From Puffinus mauretanicus (taxonomy: Eukaryota > Chordata > Aves > Procellariiformes > Procellariidae), in the NCBI GenBank assembly GCA_023333565.1, contig JAJKFH010000374.1, forward strand, positions 5,952,001 through 6,016,000: a stretch of DNA of 64,000 nt, written 5' to 3'. The notes under the pieces were generated by a model. The model was not told the origin of the DNA. It saw nothing but the letters and a program-made list of their open reading frames with translations, and made no database searches. Below, one piece after another: positions 62,289-64,000 of this stretch. Within the stretch, counting starts at the first letter, position 1, and every line of letters starts with the position of its first letter. The position numbers and the translations under genes are program-made.

Positions 62289-64000
62289 TGGATATCACCA
62301 GTGAAAATCTGGGGCCGCATTTCCACTTCATTTATTGTTGAGCAGTTACAGTCTAGCGGAATCACTATGGAATTGACAGACTTGTCTATCTTTCTTATGT
62401 GTCTGGGTCAGTCTTTTCTTATGACACTGAATTTGCGTCTGCTTTAGATGTTCCTAATGTATATTGGAGATAGTTCTACTACAATACACTGACTATTGGA
62501 CATGGGTAGACCTCTCTCCTATTGCAATGAATCAGAACTCATTTTCACCGTCCATTCCTCCTTTCAGGGATAATAATTCTAGAATATTTTCTCTAGGTTC
62601 AAGGGTAGAAGCATGTGCCTTGTTATCAAGAGGTTTCACTTACATACGTTAATTTTTTTTTCAATGTTTGTGCTGTGTCTGTGAAAAATATTTCAGTTTA
62701 GAGCATTTTGTTTCCTATGTCATTTACCCTCTGCATCACTGAAAATTTTGATTTTGTTTATTCTCTCCTCCTCCTCAACAAAAAACCAGCCTGTATAGTC
62801 TCAACAGCTTACTTTCAGGTGACCTTTGAGAACTGACATTTTTAACATTGGCCTGAATGCCCAGTGAGAAAACTTTTGTCATATTTCACTTTTATAGTGT
62901 CACAAGATTTTAGTGTTTCAAACCTATTAAAACTAATCTCCACTCAGAGTTAAAGTATTTATCCTTTTCATTCTTTTTTTCACCAGCCCTCAGAGGACAT
63001 CATTTTTCTGTCCCCTCAAGGGGAATATTTAACTTTGATTTCTGTTCTTTTTCCTTGACTCCAGGAAAGTTGTCTGATTTGACTTGGCCACTTGAACATA
63101 TGTTGTCTCTGAAGCCTGAATTCCTACTTTAAGAGTAGCTGGGGTGGTCTCCACTTTGTTTCCTTCCTCTATGTTAAGAAAGGTTTGAGGTGACAAACCA
63201 GTATGCAGCTGGAAAGGCAGTGTGGCAACAAAAACAACAAAAAAATATTCCTGCTTTTAATATGTGCTGCTTTTAATAATCTGCAACTTAACTTTCAGAT
63301 CGGCATGAAATTTACGCTCCAGACACTCCCTCTTCTAAGTAACTCATTACATATTGACTGAGGTTTAACCTTAAGAATTGGTGGTTCAGAAGAGCTCTAA
63401 TGTTAATCTGACACTGGTGTTACAAAACTGTACCTAGCACAAGGTAACTATGTTTCTTATTGCTGGCAGTTCCTGGTCATTTAGGAAGCCAAAGCAAATA
63501 GCAGGTTGTAAACCCCGCCATACTTTCCTCAAGTTATTAACCTTCACTCTAACAAAACATACATTCAATTGATCGAACTTTTAGACACCCTTTCTCTAAG
63601 GAAGATCGTTTTAACCGATCAAGTTATCAGTTGGTTAATTTCTTACCCTAGTAATGAACCAGTTTTATCCTCATTAAGTTTAAGATGCAGAACTTTCAGA
63701 ATAATTGAAATGTTAATATGTTCTGAGACTCACACTCAATATTTTGAAATAAGTTTCAACTGTCTATTTTGAAGAAAACCCATTATAAAGAGAGCAATTA
63801 CCACTGAATGATTTATTAATTTGCAAAATGATTTAATGAGGAGTAAGGCGCTTTGGAGTTGCAAGAACTCAATTTCAAAAGAGCATTTTTTGAGATAAAG
63901 GAAAGCAGCAGAACAGTACTACAAAGACAAATATAATACTGTATCAATTAACTTCACAAAATTGGGCGTCACACAGCCAATAATAATTTGTGATACATGA

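Larger units (their letters stand above)
57839..64000. other. AT-rich unique sequence, no gene recognised
   Basis: No exon was recognised. The stretch includes a purine tract (58947-58992), an (AACC)n tract (61526-61549) and an (ATTTT)n tract (62241-62288). About 63290-63880 is a candidate conserved non-coding element. Confidence 0.6.

Overview
The window is non-coding vertebrate nuclear DNA, almost certainly from a bird. The evidence is the repeat content. There are three CR1 LINE fragments with the sequence and gene order typical of avian CR1, and two solo LTRs of the abundant avian ERVL-like type (TGTCCTGG or similar start, ACGACA end, 5-bp target duplications). A third LTR-like element of avian style is also present. 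The background is AT-rich by eye, with many A/T homopolymers and short microsatellites. I find no protein-coding gene, no recognisable exon, no tRNA, rRNA or snRNA, and no CRISPR or bacterial-type feature. The longest open frames (245 aa at 31881-32618 minus, 129 aa at 16387-16776 plus, 116 aa at 3107-3457 plus) show no recognisable domain. The longest one lies inside a GC-richer repeat and is open for compositional reasons. The window is best read as intergenic or deep-intronic sequence of a large AT-rich region.

Layout: 1-1130 is the 5' part of a CR1 on the minus strand, cut by the left window edge. It carries the end of the ORF1 esterase and the start of the ORF2 endonuclease, both frameshifted. 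1131-20154 is unique AT-rich sequence with small local duplications at 10.6 and 13.4 kb. 20155-21100 is an old, diverged CR1 of the type shared among sauropsids. 21101-23940 is unique and includes two stretches that look like conserved non-coding elements. 23941-24230 is a CR1 3' end on the minus strand with a fresh 22-bp tandem duplication. 31805-32700 is an LTR-like repeat with about 48-bp internal sub-repeats. 38783-39379 and 40287-40817 are two solo LTRs in the same orientation from different subfamilies. 57228-57838 is an internally deleted CR1 3' part on the plus strand. The rest is unique sequence with simple repeats, a G-quadruplex motif at 50746-50771 and a candidate conserved element near the right end.

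No genes work together here. The only functional parts that can be named are relics: the CR1 esterase, endonuclease and reverse-transcriptase fragments, and LTR promoter and polyadenylation signals. I did not find a previously undescribed system. The most useful leads are the candidate conserved non-coding stretches, the exact 24-nt repeat 861 bp apart, the LTR with an intact CRE and TATA box, and the ancient CR1. All similarity statements rest on recalled family features, because no database search was possible.
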